From assembly GCA_021464415.1 (NCBI GenBank), contig CM038470.1, positions 33,160,122 to 33,224,121 of the forward strand: 64,000 nucleotides of DNA, in the 5' to 3' direction. The notes below the pieces were generated by a model that worked only from the letters and a program-made list of their open reading frames with translations, was not told the origin of the DNA and made no database searches. The position numbers and the translations under genes are program-made. Positions 43,200 to 54,099 of the stretch are shown here, piece after piece (position 1 is the first letter of the stretch; each line of letters opens with the position of its first letter). Origin of the DNA: Lonicera japonica (Eukaryota; Streptophyta; Magnoliopsida; Dipsacales; Caprifoliaceae).

Positions 43200-45002
43200 T
43201 TACGTAATGTTGAAGAACTTTCGGAGCACTTCCTTATGTGAAGGATCCAACCCATCATCACACAATAAGTTAACTACGAGATTTGTTGTGCAAGCACTTG
43301 CCGAGAAACCCCTAGCAAGCATTAGACGAAGAAATTCAATTGCCCTTGCTATCTCCTCATCCTGTAGAAATGCTTGAATGATTATATTATAAGTGTACCC
43401 ATCTGGTAAGCAACCCTTTTCTTCCATTTTGTTGAGAAACTCATTTGCCTCCTTTAACTTGCCCTGTTTACACAATCCATTTATCACTATAGTGTATGAT
43501 CGAGTATCAGGCTGCAACCCCTTCATTGGAAGACTCAAAAGGATTTCCTTCGCAGCATCAAGTTTCCCGGCTTTGCACATACCGTGAATAAGAATGTTGT
43601 ATATCACAATATTAGGAACCAATCCATCATCTTCAATCATTTTAAATAACAATATAACCTCGTCAAGCCGCTTTTCTTCACATAGGCATTTTAATAAAGT
43701 AGCGTATGTAAATAGATTTGGCTGTTGGCCATGCGTTTGCATCTCATCTAGAAGCACACATGCATCCAATGGTCTACCTACACTACATAGGCCACCAATA
43801 ACAGTGTTGTAAGTAACGATATTAGGAATCAATCCTCTACAAGACATGTCCTTAAATAATCCTAAGGCCTCATCTATCCTTTTAGCCTTGATGTAACCGT
43901 TAATCAAGATGCTATAAGTGAAAACATCAGGCTCACAGCCTCGAGCTTTCATAAATTTGAGCACTTTTTTAGCTTCGGCAATTTTTCCAACCAAACAATA
44001 TCCATCCATCAATGCATTATACGTGATGGTATCGGGCTCCACTCCTCTTTGGATCATCAAGTCAAGAACTCCGTGTGCTTCTTTATCCTTCCCTTCTTTG
44101 CAAAGTGTGTCTACTATAACACTAAAGGTTTGGACACTCGGTGAGATGTTTCTCGTAGTCATTTCACTCCACAGTCTCATAGCTTCTTTCAACAGGCCTA
44201 AATTACATAGACCTTGAATCAAGGAGGTGTAGGTGACAACATTTGGCACAATGCCTTTCCCGGTCATCTCGGATAACAATTCCAAAGCGTCGTTAACTTG
44301 CTTGTCTTTGCAAAGGCTATCAATGATTGTGCTGTATTCTACTACGCCAGGCTCACAACTTGTTGCTTGCTCCATATGTTTTAGCAACAAAAGAGCAGCA
44401 TGTGTATTTCCTATTTTGCAGAGTCCGTTGATTAATGTTCCGTAAGTGATCACATTGGGTTGGAACCCTTTCTTCACAATTTCATCAAAAAAACTCACAG
44501 CTCGGGCAATCTTACCATCTAAGCAAAGCCCTCTAATTAATGGGCTGAATGTTGCACAATTTGGTTGATAACCAAGTTTGAAGATTTTGCCCAAAAGAGA
44601 GAAGCCGAAATCGACCCTATTTAAGTTGGAGAAACAATTGATGGCAATGTTAAGAGTGTAAAAATCGGACTTGAGTTTTCTGGTAGCTAACAAATCTAAT
44701 CTATGAATAAGGGAAATGGCAGTTGGATAGTGCTTCATTTTGGCAATTTGACCTAAAATTATATTGAATCGATGAATAGGGGGCAAGGGCCTCATATGAA
44801 GCATATCATTGAACATAGTCCAGGCATCATCTAGGTTTTTGAAACAACCAGATCCAGATGTGCTACTGCTTTTATTATTGGAAAATTTCCTTGTATGAGT
44901 AATAGAATGAAAAGAATTAACTGCTAGTAGAGTGCTATAACGAGGATTATGAATACTAATAATAAAAGAGAATAGAAATGAAGAAGAAATTGAAGGAGAC
45001 AT
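43200..45002 (-). CDS. RFL5: P-class PPR protein, restorer-of-fertility-like
   Basis: Encodes 600 aa, intronless, with the MSPSISSSFLF presequence-like start. Fourteen PPR repeats at residues about 75-569 and a 31-aa tail ending FFNIT. The linker before the repeats (NNKSSSTSGSGCFKNLDDAW) differs from RFL4 (CNDSNSGSSTRSDLAHAL). Residues 5/35 in order: ND, NN, SN, GG, SN, TS, SD, ND, SN, NN, AN, ND, TD, NS, suggesting a target like U-Y-A-?-A-?-G?-U-A-Y-?-U-G-C (inference from the published code). No E or DYW domain, so RNA binding rather than editing. The ATG at 45002 is the only plausible start, as the frame closes upstream. A GAGA/GAA-rich leader lies upstream as in RFL4. Confidence 0.95.
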   Translation of the reverse strand: MSPSISSSFLFSFIISIHNPRYSTLLAVNSFHSITHTRKFSNNKSSSTSGSGCFKNLDDAWTMFNDMLHMRPLPPIHRFNIILGQIAKMKHYPTAISLIHRLDLLATRKLKSDFYTLNIAINCFSNLNRVDFGFSLLGKIFKLGYQPNCATFSPLIRGLCLDGKIARAVSFFDEIVKKGFQPNVITYGTLINGLCKIGNTHAALLLLKHMEQATSCEPGVVEYSTIIDSLCKDKQVNDALELLSEMTGKGIVPNVVTYTSLIQGLCNLGLLKEAMRLWSEMTTRNISPSVQTFSVIVDTLCKEGKDKEAHGVLDLMIQRGVEPDTITYNALMDGYCLVGKIAEAKKVLKFMKARGCEPDVFTYSILINGYIKAKRIDEALGLFKDMSCRGLIPNIVTYNTVIGGLCSVGRPLDACVLLDEMQTHGQQPNLFTYATLLKCLCEEKRLDEVILLFKMIEDDGLVPNIVIYNILIHGMCKAGKLDAAKEILLSLPMKGLQPDTRSYTIVINGLCKQGKLKEANEFLNKMEEKGCLPDGYTYNIIIQAFLQDEEIARAIEFLRLMLARGFSASACTTNLVVNLLCDDGLDPSHKEVLRKFFNIT

Positions 45003-45860
45003 AGCTATACTACCGTTGCTGGTAACAATGAAGAAGAAGAAGAAGCTGCAATTAGTAGAGTACTTCTCTCTCTCTTTCTCTCTGCTGCAATCTAACCCTC
45101 CTCTACCTGCTTATTGCTCACAATTCTGTACCTCTGCCCTTGATCGTGGTAATGAACGGAGAAGCATGGGAAATTAGGGCTCACATGTGAAATTGGGAGA
45201 AAGTAAAACTGTGTGTAACAATTCAGTTGAATCCAGGGAATGAGAAGGTTGAAAAGAAAAAGAGGAAAAAACTTGCGTTTCACTAATTTAAAAATAGAGG
45301 TAAGGTTTTGTTTGCTTTTTTGAGAAATTCAGAGAAAAAAAAAAGTTTGTAATAAATGATTTATCATATTTTAATTTGTAAATAATGTATTAAATTTTAT
45401 TTTATTTTTCTTTTCTTTATTTGTGCAAGATTTATTTTTATTTTATTTTTTTTATTCTTAATTATCTAAATGATAATAAAATTAAATTTATTTATTTCTA
45501 TTATATTCCATCTTTTCCCCTCTTAATTAACTTTACATCCTTCTCATTCTATCTAAACGGACCGTAAGCCAATCTTTGGGGATGAAGGTTGGGTTCTAAT
45601 TTCTCTTAACTTTACTTTAATAATAAAATAGAAAACACTAAAAATATAATATAATTTTGTAAAGAATTAAAAAATAAGTCGAATAATATGGCTGATTTTT
45701 TATTGCTCTTTTCATAGAAAAAAAAATTAATGGTAAACCTAGTAGCATAGAAAATTTTTAATAAAAAATAAAGAATGATAAAAAAAAATCTAATATATAT
45801 ATAGAGAACTAAGTATCAAAACTCTTGTATAAGTTTCAACGGCATTTAAAAAAAAAGAAG
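45003..45860 (-). promoter_or_regulatory. RFL5 5' flank, least disturbed copy
   Basis: Conserved leader and promoter-proximal DNA, followed by AT-rich sequence. It serves as the empty-site reference for the solo LTR (about 45495-45510) and the SINE (about 45688-45705). The 63-aa frame at 45092-45283 has no domain. Confidence 0.5.
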
Positions 45861-47480
45861 AGAGTAACACAAATTTTAACTAAGATATTAATCTGCATGG
45901 ATTTCATTGTTTCTTCTTTTTCTCCTTCTAATTTTACTATCTTTACTCGATCAAATAATCTTCTAAGTCCACTTGGATAATTGCCAAGATCTTAATTGGT
46001 CCAATAGTTACTTTTATTCTAATATAATAAGAGCTTAATGTTGTGATCAATGTGCACTAATATATAGTGCCTGCTTTTTTTATTACTTTTTATAATATTT
46101 CTAAATGCGTTCTAACTTCATAAGTTATTGCTTTAAAAATTGTCACTAATGAATTAAAAATTTTACAAAAAAGAAAAGAAAAGAAAAAAGGGAAACACTA
46201 TATATTAGATATTACAATTCATATATCTTAGTCGTGCTTTTAATATATACAAGACACCACTCGATTATACATATAAAAAGTTTTGTTTTACAAATTCACC
46301 TAGAGCCTTAAATTTTCAAGAATTTTTGGACCACTCTTAATTTTATATACAAAGTATAAATATTTGTAAGACTTGAAGCGATTTCCTTTGATCTTGTGCA
46401 AGAAAGTTTGTAAAATTAATTATAAATTTTAATAGTGATTTTATGGTTAGATTCCTTTGATAAATTGAAGCACATATAAAATCATGAGATAATTGAAGGG
46501 TGGTGATGTTGGCACCCCCAAAAACACTTGGTAACACTCCCACTTTAATTCGGTCGTTCGCAACCGAGTAAAGTGTCTATTATTCGGTTGTTGAGGACCG
46601 AATATAGGTCTATATATTCGGTTATTGACAACCGAGTAAGGCATTTTCAAATTTTTTCAAATTTTTGCAAGTTTATATTCGGTCCTCCACAACCGAATAA
46701 CGTATACGTTATTCGGTTGCGAAGGACCGAATGAAAAGTGGGAGTGTTTTCAAGAGATTTTGGGGGTGCCAACATCACCACCCTAATTAAATGACATGTA
46801 TAGTTGACTTTAACGGTGTTTACACATTATTCAAAAATAAATTTTCCTCTAATTCTAAATTTTAAACAGTGATTTTCAAGATATTTGTATAATTGTTTGA
46901 AGAGGATCTTGGATTAGGCATTAATGGTGAAAAATGATGTCAACAAATTATACCCAAAATGATTGTATATAGATATCGAAAAATCCCTTTCTATCTATTG
47001 TCTAAATAGATCGTCCTTCAGATAATTTCTTTTTCTATATGTCTAAATACATCGTCCCTCAGATAATCTCTTTATCTATATAGTTATTGCAATTAGACAA
47101 TAAAAAGGGAATTTTTTATTTTAATAAATATAATGTATGCCTACCAAGAATGGTAAATAGATAAAATTTTTAATGAAAATTTGTAGAGATAATTTATATA
47201 CCGAGTAGATCACCAAAACCAAACTTTATAAAAAAAAATCAACTTAAAAGTGGGTGATATGATAATCAAAAAATTCAATGGCTAAAAATGCACATGTATA
47301 TCAATTTTTCAATACACTGACTACTAGCCTGAATTTTTATATGAAATTTGATGGAGGTGATCGCTATATAGATCATTTTTACAAAATTTCATTAAAAAAT
47401 CTATCATTTTCCCTCTAAATGGGAATCCATTCATTTTGTGAAAGTGAGAAAATCCTCTTTATAACAAAACTCTAGTTATT
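45861..47480. repeat. Right-arm unit 3, distal 5' flank (block C)
   Basis: Collinear with blocks A and B, interrupted only by the MITE at 46497-46784. Within it, 'aaatacatcgtccctcagat' and 'aaatagatcgtccttcagat' repeat side by side (about 47005-47070), a local duplication absent from blocks A and B. Confidence 0.8.
46497..46784. mobile_element. Hairpin MITE with perfect inverted ends
   Basis: 288 bp. The terminal inverted repeats are perfect for about 27 bp (AGGGTGGTGATGTTGGCACC... and its inverse). Flanks AATTGA and AATTAA form an imperfect 6-bp duplication. The unoccupied target occurs in blocks A (about 34665) and B (about 40285). The interior is built of CGGTTG/CAACCG and TTCGGTCC/GGACCGAA units; positions 46691-46718 are a perfect 28-bp palindrome inside a wider one of about 56 bp. 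No coding. The superfamily is not clear from the duplication length. Confidence 0.85.
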
Positions 47481-48763
47481 GACTTGATGTTTTAACTATA
47501 TAATATAGGGAAATTTAGACTTAGGAATTATCATAATAGGCGAAATTAGAGTTAAGTACTCTTTTGTTTTAAAATTAGATTTTGGTACAAATTCCATCAA
47601 TCTCCGTTAGTTTTTAACGGACACATGATTTGCACGTGCCTCTAACCAATAAAATTTGACTATAGTTAACATTTCTACAAAAAAATAAAAAAAAATTAAC
47701 AAAAAATCCCTAACCACCGGCTCCCACCACTGATCACCACCTCCACCTCCGATCTCTACCCTCCATCCATCATCAACCACCTCCACATCGGAACCAAACA
47801 ACTCACTATATATATATATATATATATCAGAATCACAGACTCACCGCTCATCGGAAAAGTTTCCTTGTCCCCTCCCTCCAACAACCCACCCTCGTCGGAA
47901 AAGCCTGATATGAACGTCATCATAATTAATATTTTGTTTAAATATTTTTTAAAAAAACGATACTTAATCATGGACATTTCACAAATTAGCGTAAAATTTA
48001 CAATAATATATTTTACATGTAACCAGAAGTTGATAAAAATAAAAGTTGTTTAAAAATAAAAACACTAAGAAAATAATGAAGCCAGTAGAGAAGTGTTTGG
48101 AGTACGAAAACAAATTGGACTAGAATCTTTTAATTAAGTGCGAGAGGCAAAAAAGTCTTCATGGAAAAGAGATAATTTTGGGTAGGTAAAAGGTTTCTGT
48201 ATATGGAGAGTTTTGTGTGTGTGGGGAGGGGGGGGTTTGGTATATTTGAGGGGTTAACTTTAAGAAAAAAAAACCGATTAATGAGAAGTTCAAATTAAGG
48301 GTGAACATCGGACACTAGAGCTATTTCCCATGACTACTTCAGAGGTGTTGCTCTCTCATTCCTTTATCTGTAGATGTTAAGGATCCACTAGGCGCGGCAC
48401 AATGTATAATTTTGTAAAGGAGGAATGTAAAATAAAAGGGCCAAAAAGCTACAAAGATCCAAGAAAAACAAATTTAGGGCTATTCAATTCAAACCCTATC
48501 AAAATTATTTTGCGACGAAACACAAATTTAGTTAAAATTGCTAAACGAGTCATTCTGTGTCAAAAACTTGTATAATCATAAATATTTTGTCACTAAAATT
48601 ACATGTTTGTTGCAGAACTATATTTTTCCTCACAAATGTTTTGTTATTAATTCAACATGTGGCTAGTTTATTGTACTTAATGGCATGACTTCTGTTCATT
48701 ATTCAACCCTCTTCCAGGAAAGAAAATCAAATACTATAATTGAATGATTATAGCACGTACAAC
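47481..48763. other. Intergenic DNA left of the CACTA element
   Basis: 47690-47920 belongs to the right-arm unit (matches 41160-41420). Beyond 47920 the unit similarity ends. A G-rich run (ggggaggggggg) lies near 48225. No gene is supported. Confidence 0.5.
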
Positions 48764-48775
48764 CACTAGGCCCAA

Positions 48776-49650
48776 CAAGCTCTTAGGCGACGTACATTGT
48801 ACGTCTCCTAAGCTAAGTATGTGCGTCTCCTAAGAGATGGGCGACGAGCAGGCCGTTGCCTAAGGGCCGTCGCCTAAGTTGTGTCGCCTAAGCTCTTAGG
48901 CGACGTACAAACATTGGTTCGTCTCCTAAGAAGATCCTAAGCGACGTACATAGTGTGCGTCTCCTAACATCTTAGGCGACGTATATTGGTCAATGAGCAT
49001 CTCCTAAGTGACCTCTGAGGCGACGCACATTGGTCAATGTGCGTCTCCTCAGTGACTCTTAGGCGACGCACATTGACCAATGTGCGTCGCCTAAGAGTTA
49101 CACTTAGGAGAAACACATTGACCAATCTACGTCTCCTAAGAGTAGCACTTACGAGACGCGCATTGGTCAATGTATTTCGCCTAAGAGGAACACTTAGGAG
49201 ACGCACATTGAACAATATACGTCTCCTAAGTGTGACACTTAGAAGACACACATTGACCAATATACGTCTCCTACGAGTCACATTTAGGAGACACACATTG
49301 AACAATGTACGTCTTCTAAGTGTCACACTTAGGAGACGTACATTAACCAATGTACGTCTTCTCAGTGTCACACTTAGGAGACACACATGGAACAATGTAC
49401 GTCGCCTAAGTGACATCTTAGGAGACGTACATTGGTCAATGTGCGTCTTCTAAGTGTCACACTTAGGAGACGTACATTATTCAATGTGTGTCGCTTAAGA
49501 GGTCACTTAGGAGACGCATATTGGCTAATGTACGTCGCCTAAGAGATAACTTAGGAGACGCAGATTGACCAATGTGCGTCGCCTAACATAGAACATCGGT
49601 CCTGCTTAGGAGACGCACATTGACCAATGTGCGTCGCGTAAGTGAATTGA
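48776..49650. repeat. CACTA left subterminal repeat array
   Basis: About 870 bp of tandem, mostly palindromic units of about 60 bp. Each has 'cttaggagacgcacattg' facing 'caatgtgcgtcgcctaag'. In En/Spm such subterminal motifs bind the TnpA-type protein (known for the family). The array lacks stops in some frames, giving Arg-rich artefact frames on both strands (48964-49416, 49037-49453). Confidence 0.85.
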
Positions 49651-49913
49651 CCATAATTACAAAGAATGCTAGAATTACAGTAACCCATGCAGCCAAACTG
49701 CATTTTATGTATAACACTGCATTTTATATGAAAAACAGTTTGTAATGCCGAACGACGAATTCTAAAACACCATAATTCACAAAATCATATTGTAATTCAC
49801 AAAACTACATCATTGTAATTCACAAAATCTCATAGAAGTCTAAAAATATGCAACCACAAAATGTTCAAAGAAAACAAAAACTTGTAGTCTCAAAAAAAAA
49901 CATTGGTGTTAAT

Positions 49914-50778
49914 CTATGGCTGTTGGCGGGACATAGACTCGCCACCGGAAGCATTTCCTCTAACTAGTAGCTGAACCTGAGCTTGCATTTCTTCCATTGC
50001 TTGCTGCATTCTTTCAACGGTGGACCGAAGCTCCACGACCTCGAGTGACGGATCCGGCATCCGCGCGCCACCTCTCTGCTGTGGATCCTTCCTGTATCCA
50101 ATCCCCAGACCACGGATGATAGTCCCTCTTCGAACACCCACCTCTCCCTGAACAATACCGATCTGTGTCTCAATAGGCAGAGTGATCGGTGCCGGCGGGG
50201 TCACGTCCGAGCTGCCTTCTACAGGTGGTGGCATGGGATTTGAGGCTTCAAAGGAGGTGATGGAAGCCTCCACCGCGGCACTCATCGCAGCCTACAAATA
50301 ACAATCAATAAACAATTAACCAATAATTCAATAACAATGAATAAATAATAACAAAATAGCAAACAATTAATAAACTCCTACCGCGGCATCTGGAGCGTTC
50401 TTCTTATATACTTCTACCTAGGTATTGGCAATATGGGCTTTATCCCCAGATTTCTTCCGCTTCTCCGCTCGATAGGCGAACCCAATCGATGGTCCACCTT
50501 CTTATCAGATGCCCTAACCGCCTTCATTTGCTCGGAGCGGGCCTGCAATATGATACAACATTTAGAAACAATTCATTCAATTAATGTAAACAATAATAAT
50601 ACTAGTAATAGTATTAATAGTAATAATAATAAGTAATAGTGGCAGCAATGTAAACAATAGTAGTAGTAGTCGTTCTTCCTAAACATAATAATAAATAGTA
50701 GTAGCAGCAATGTAAACAATGTAAACAATAATAACAATAATAATAATAAGTAGTAGTAGTAGTAGTAGTATATAAGTA

Positions 50779-50831
<53 letters not shown>

Positions 50832-50839
50832 TATAAGTA

Positions 50840-50877
<38 letters not shown>

Positions 50878-50941
50878 TATAAGTATAGTAGTAGTAGTAA
50901 TATAAGTAGTAGTAGTAGTAGTAGTAGTATATAAGTAATAT

Positions 50942-50982
<41 letters not shown>

Positions 50983-50994
50983 TATAAGTAATAT

Positions 50995-51032
<38 letters not shown>

Positions 51033-51075
51033 TATAAGTAATATAAGTAGTAGTAGTAGTAGTAGTAGTAGTATA

Positions 51076-51119
<44 letters not shown>

Positions 51120-51265
51120 TATAAGTAATATAAGTAGTAGTAGTAGTAGTAGTATATAAGTAATATAAGTAGTAGTAGTAGTAGTAGTAGTATATAAGTA
51201 ATATAAGTAGTAGTAGTAGAAGAAGTAATAATAGTAGTACTAGTAATAATAATAATTAGTAGTAC

Positions 51266-51301
<36 letters not shown>

Positions 51302-51535
51302 AAGAAGAAGTAATAATAGTAGTAGTATTATTATTAGTAGTACTAGTAATAATAATAATTAGTAGTACTAGTAGTAGTAGTAGTAGTAGTAGTAGTAATA
51401 AGTAGTAGTGGTAGTAGTAATGTAAACAATAATAGTAATACTAATAATAATAATAAGTAGTAGTAGTAGTAATAGTAGTATAAGTAGTACTAGTATTATT
51501 AGTAGTAAGTATTATTATTATTATTATTATTGTAA

Positions 51536-51571
<36 letters not shown>

Positions 51572-51745
51572 AAGAAGTAATAATAGTAGTAGTATTATTA
51601 GTAGTAGTAATAGTAATAATAATGATTAGTAGTAGTAATAGTAATAATAATGATTAATAGTAGTAGTAGTAACAGTAGTATAAGTAGTAGTAGTAGCAGC
51701 AACAACAGTAGTATTATTAGTAGTAAGTATTATTATTATTATTAT

Positions 51746-51795
<50 letters not shown>

Positions 51796-52100
51796 GTAGT
51801 AGTAGTAGTAATAATAAGTAGTAATAAGTAATAGTAGTATTTGTAGTATTATTATTAGTATTATTCAGTAGTAGTAGTAGTAGTAGTAATAAGTAGTAAT
51901 AAGTAATAGTAGTAGTAGTATTAGTAGTATTATTATTAGTATTATTAAGTAGTAGTAGTAGTAGTAGTAGTAATAAGTAGTAATAAGTAATAGTAGTAGT
52001 AGTAGTAGTAGTATTAGTATTATTATTAGTATTATTATAATAAGTAGTAGTATTAGTATTATTATTAGTAGTAGTAGTAGTGGTAAGTAGTAGTAGTAGT

Positions 52101-52150
<50 letters not shown>

Positions 52151-52643
52151 ATAATGAGAGAGATGCGAATGACGAAAGAGATTACCTTACTCTCCTCGGT
52201 GGACTAGTGTGCCTTCAGCCACGTCCACTGATCCACACGCTCCAGAAACTCTAAAGGAACGTCAGGGCCGTATGTCATGAAGTGGGCCTTGCAATCTGAC
52301 ATCCATTGATTGAACCGCGAATATGCTAATTTTTCGATGTATTCGAACAACTCAATATTGTCGTGGCTGACGTCGTAGTAAGTCTACAGAACAAAAACAA
52401 AATATATAAGTCGAATTCAGAAAATTTGCGCAAGTATAAAGAAAATATAAATTAGATAGTTGCCCTTACCGAGATGTGGTTGTAGACAATCTGAAGGTGC
52501 TCTCCAGGCAGACGCCAATATGAATATGCCACCATGGGGACTTTGTCCCTCACGACACTGCCTATGTTGCGTGCGAGACGGCTCTGAACCACTTGAGACG
52601 ACGGCAATTTGAACTCGTCGGACCACTCGAGTTTAATCTTCTA
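49914..52643 (-). pseudogene. CACTA-encoded Ptta/En/Spm-type transposase, C-terminal part
   Basis: Four exon-like blocks on the minus strand with splice-like borders: about 52643-52470 (KLEWSDEFKLPSSQVVQSRL, then VPMVAYSYWRLPG; donor gtaagg), 52383-52186 (TYYDVSHDNIELFEYIEKLA...VDQWTWLKAH), 50542-50382 (ARSEQMKAVRASDKK...AEKRKKSGDKAHIANT) and 50291-49914 (MSAAVEASITSF... ending with coiled-coil-like VVELRSTVERMQQAMEEMQA). This order matches the plant transposase family in CACTA second ORFs (family assignment by recall). Damage: TAG stops where Trp is expected (LKAH-TAG-STEE and IANT-TAG-VEVY) and a frameshift in the third block. The last exon alone reads 123 aa. Confidence 0.75.
50585..52155. 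repeat. Giant TAG/AGT microsatellite
   Basis: About 1.55 kb of (AGT)n interspersed with (ATT)n, 'tatataagtaatataagtag' interruptions and rare variants. It lies within what would be the 1,643-bp intron between the second and third transposase exons (50543-52185). Long pure runs alternate with duplicated interrupted blocks, suggesting both slippage and unequal exchange. Confidence 0.95.
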
Positions 52644-52669
52644 AGTGAATTTCAAATTTTCTTGAAAAT

Positions 52670-54095
52670 TTAAGGGGGAAAATAACTTTAGGAGACGCAC
52701 ATTGATCAAAGTGCGTCTCCTGAGTGAATTTTGAAATTTTCAAATATTTAAAACTTTGTTGAAAATTTCGGAGGGAAAAATAACTTTAGGCGACACACAT
52801 TGATCAAAGTACGTCTCCTAAGTGAATTTAAAAATTTTGTTGAAAATTTAGGGGGGGAAATAACTTTAGAAGACGCACATTGTTCAAAGTACGTCTCCTA
52901 AGCGAATTTTAAAATTTTTCGAATATTTAAAATTTTGTTGAAAATTTCGGAGGGAGAAATAACTTTAGGCGATACACATTGATCAAAGTGTGTCTCGTAA
53001 GTGAATTTTCAAATTTTGTTAAAAATTTAGGGGGGAAAATAACTTTAGGAGACGCACATTGATCAAAGTACGTCTCCTAAGAAAATGTTAAAATTTTCCG
53101 AATATTTAAAATTTTGTTGAAATTTTCGAAGGGAGAAATAACTTTAGGCGACACACATTGATCAAAGTGCGTCTCATAAGTGAATTTTCAAATTTTGTTG
53201 AAAATTTAGGGGGGAAAATAACTTTCGGAGACGCACATTGATCAAAGTACGTCTCCTAAGAAAATTTTAAAATTTTCCGAATATTTTAAATTTTTTTGAA
53301 ATTTTCGGAGGGAGAAATAACTTTAGGCGACGCACATTGATCAAAGTGTGTCTCATAAGTGAATTTTCAAATTTTGTTGAAAATTTAGGGGGGGGAATAC
53401 CTTTAGGAGACGCACATTGATCAAAGTGCATCTCCTAAGTGAATTTTTTAATTTTTTGAATATTAATTGTTTTTTTAAATTTAGGGTTCTTAGGCGACGT
53501 ACATTGGTCAATGTACGTCTTCTAACTTTCCTCTTAGGAGATGTACATTGCTCAATGTGCGTCGCGTAAGAACCATAACCTTTATGCGGTCTACCTTTAT
53601 AAGTTCGTCGCATAACGTTTAGGTTTAGGAGACGTATGATATTGGCACGTCGCCTAAGACGATACGTAGGAGACGGACTTAGTAGTGCGTCGCTTAGGTG
53701 TAGTTTTTGCAGACGTACAATAAAGTACGTCGCCTAAGAATTATCTTAAGAGATGGACTCTATTTGTGTGCGTCTCCTAAACCACTTCTTGGCGCGACGC
53801 AGATTGACTAAAGTACGTCTCCTAAGTTTCATCTTAAGAGACGTACATTGGTCAATGTTCGTCGTGTAAGAACAATAACCTTTATGCGATGTAGCTTTAT
53901 AAGTTCGTCGCCTAACATTTAGGTTTAGGAGACGTATGATATTGGTACATCGCCTAAGATGATACTTAGGAGACGGACTTAGTAGTGCGTCGCTTAAGTG
54001 TAGTTATAGGAGACGTACAATAATGTACGTCGCCTAAGAATTATCTTAGGAGACGGACTCTATTTGTGTGCATCTCCTAAACCTCTTCTTGGCAT
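52670..54095. repeat. CACTA right subterminal repeat array
   Basis: Two parts. 52680-53460: about four units of about 180 bp, each with two palindromic 'acgcacattgatcaaagt' cores separated by 'gaaaatttaggggggaaaat' spacers. 53518-54093: two direct copies of about 300 bp (53518-53793 and 53817-54093), each ending 'cttcttggc'. Only the outer copy ends in the functional TAGTG terminus. Confidence 0.85.
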
Positions 54096-54099
54096 AGTG

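Larger units (their letters stand above)
48764..54099 (-). mobile_element. CACTA (En/Spm-like) transposon, non-autonomous
   Basis: 5,336 bp. Ends CACTAGGCCCAAC (48764) and the inverse of CACTATGCCAAG (54099). The target duplication is AAC on both sides (48761-48763 and 54100-54102), the 3 bp expected of CACTA elements. Long subterminal arrays built on TTAGGAGACGCACATTG / CAATGTGCGTCTCCTAA palindromes fill both ends. The interior has four exon-like fragments of a plant Ptta/En/Spm-type transposase on the minus strand, broken by stops, and a 1.5-kb TAG microsatellite. The main TNP2-type transposase is missing, so it could move only with help. Confidence 0.92.

Noticed and set aside
48964..49453. 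Two overlapping Arg-rich open frames on opposite strands (150 and 138 aa)
   Set aside because: They are translations of the palindromic CACTA subterminal array. Both strands read similar RRRTLTNVRLL repeats, which is what a stop-free tandem palindrome gives.
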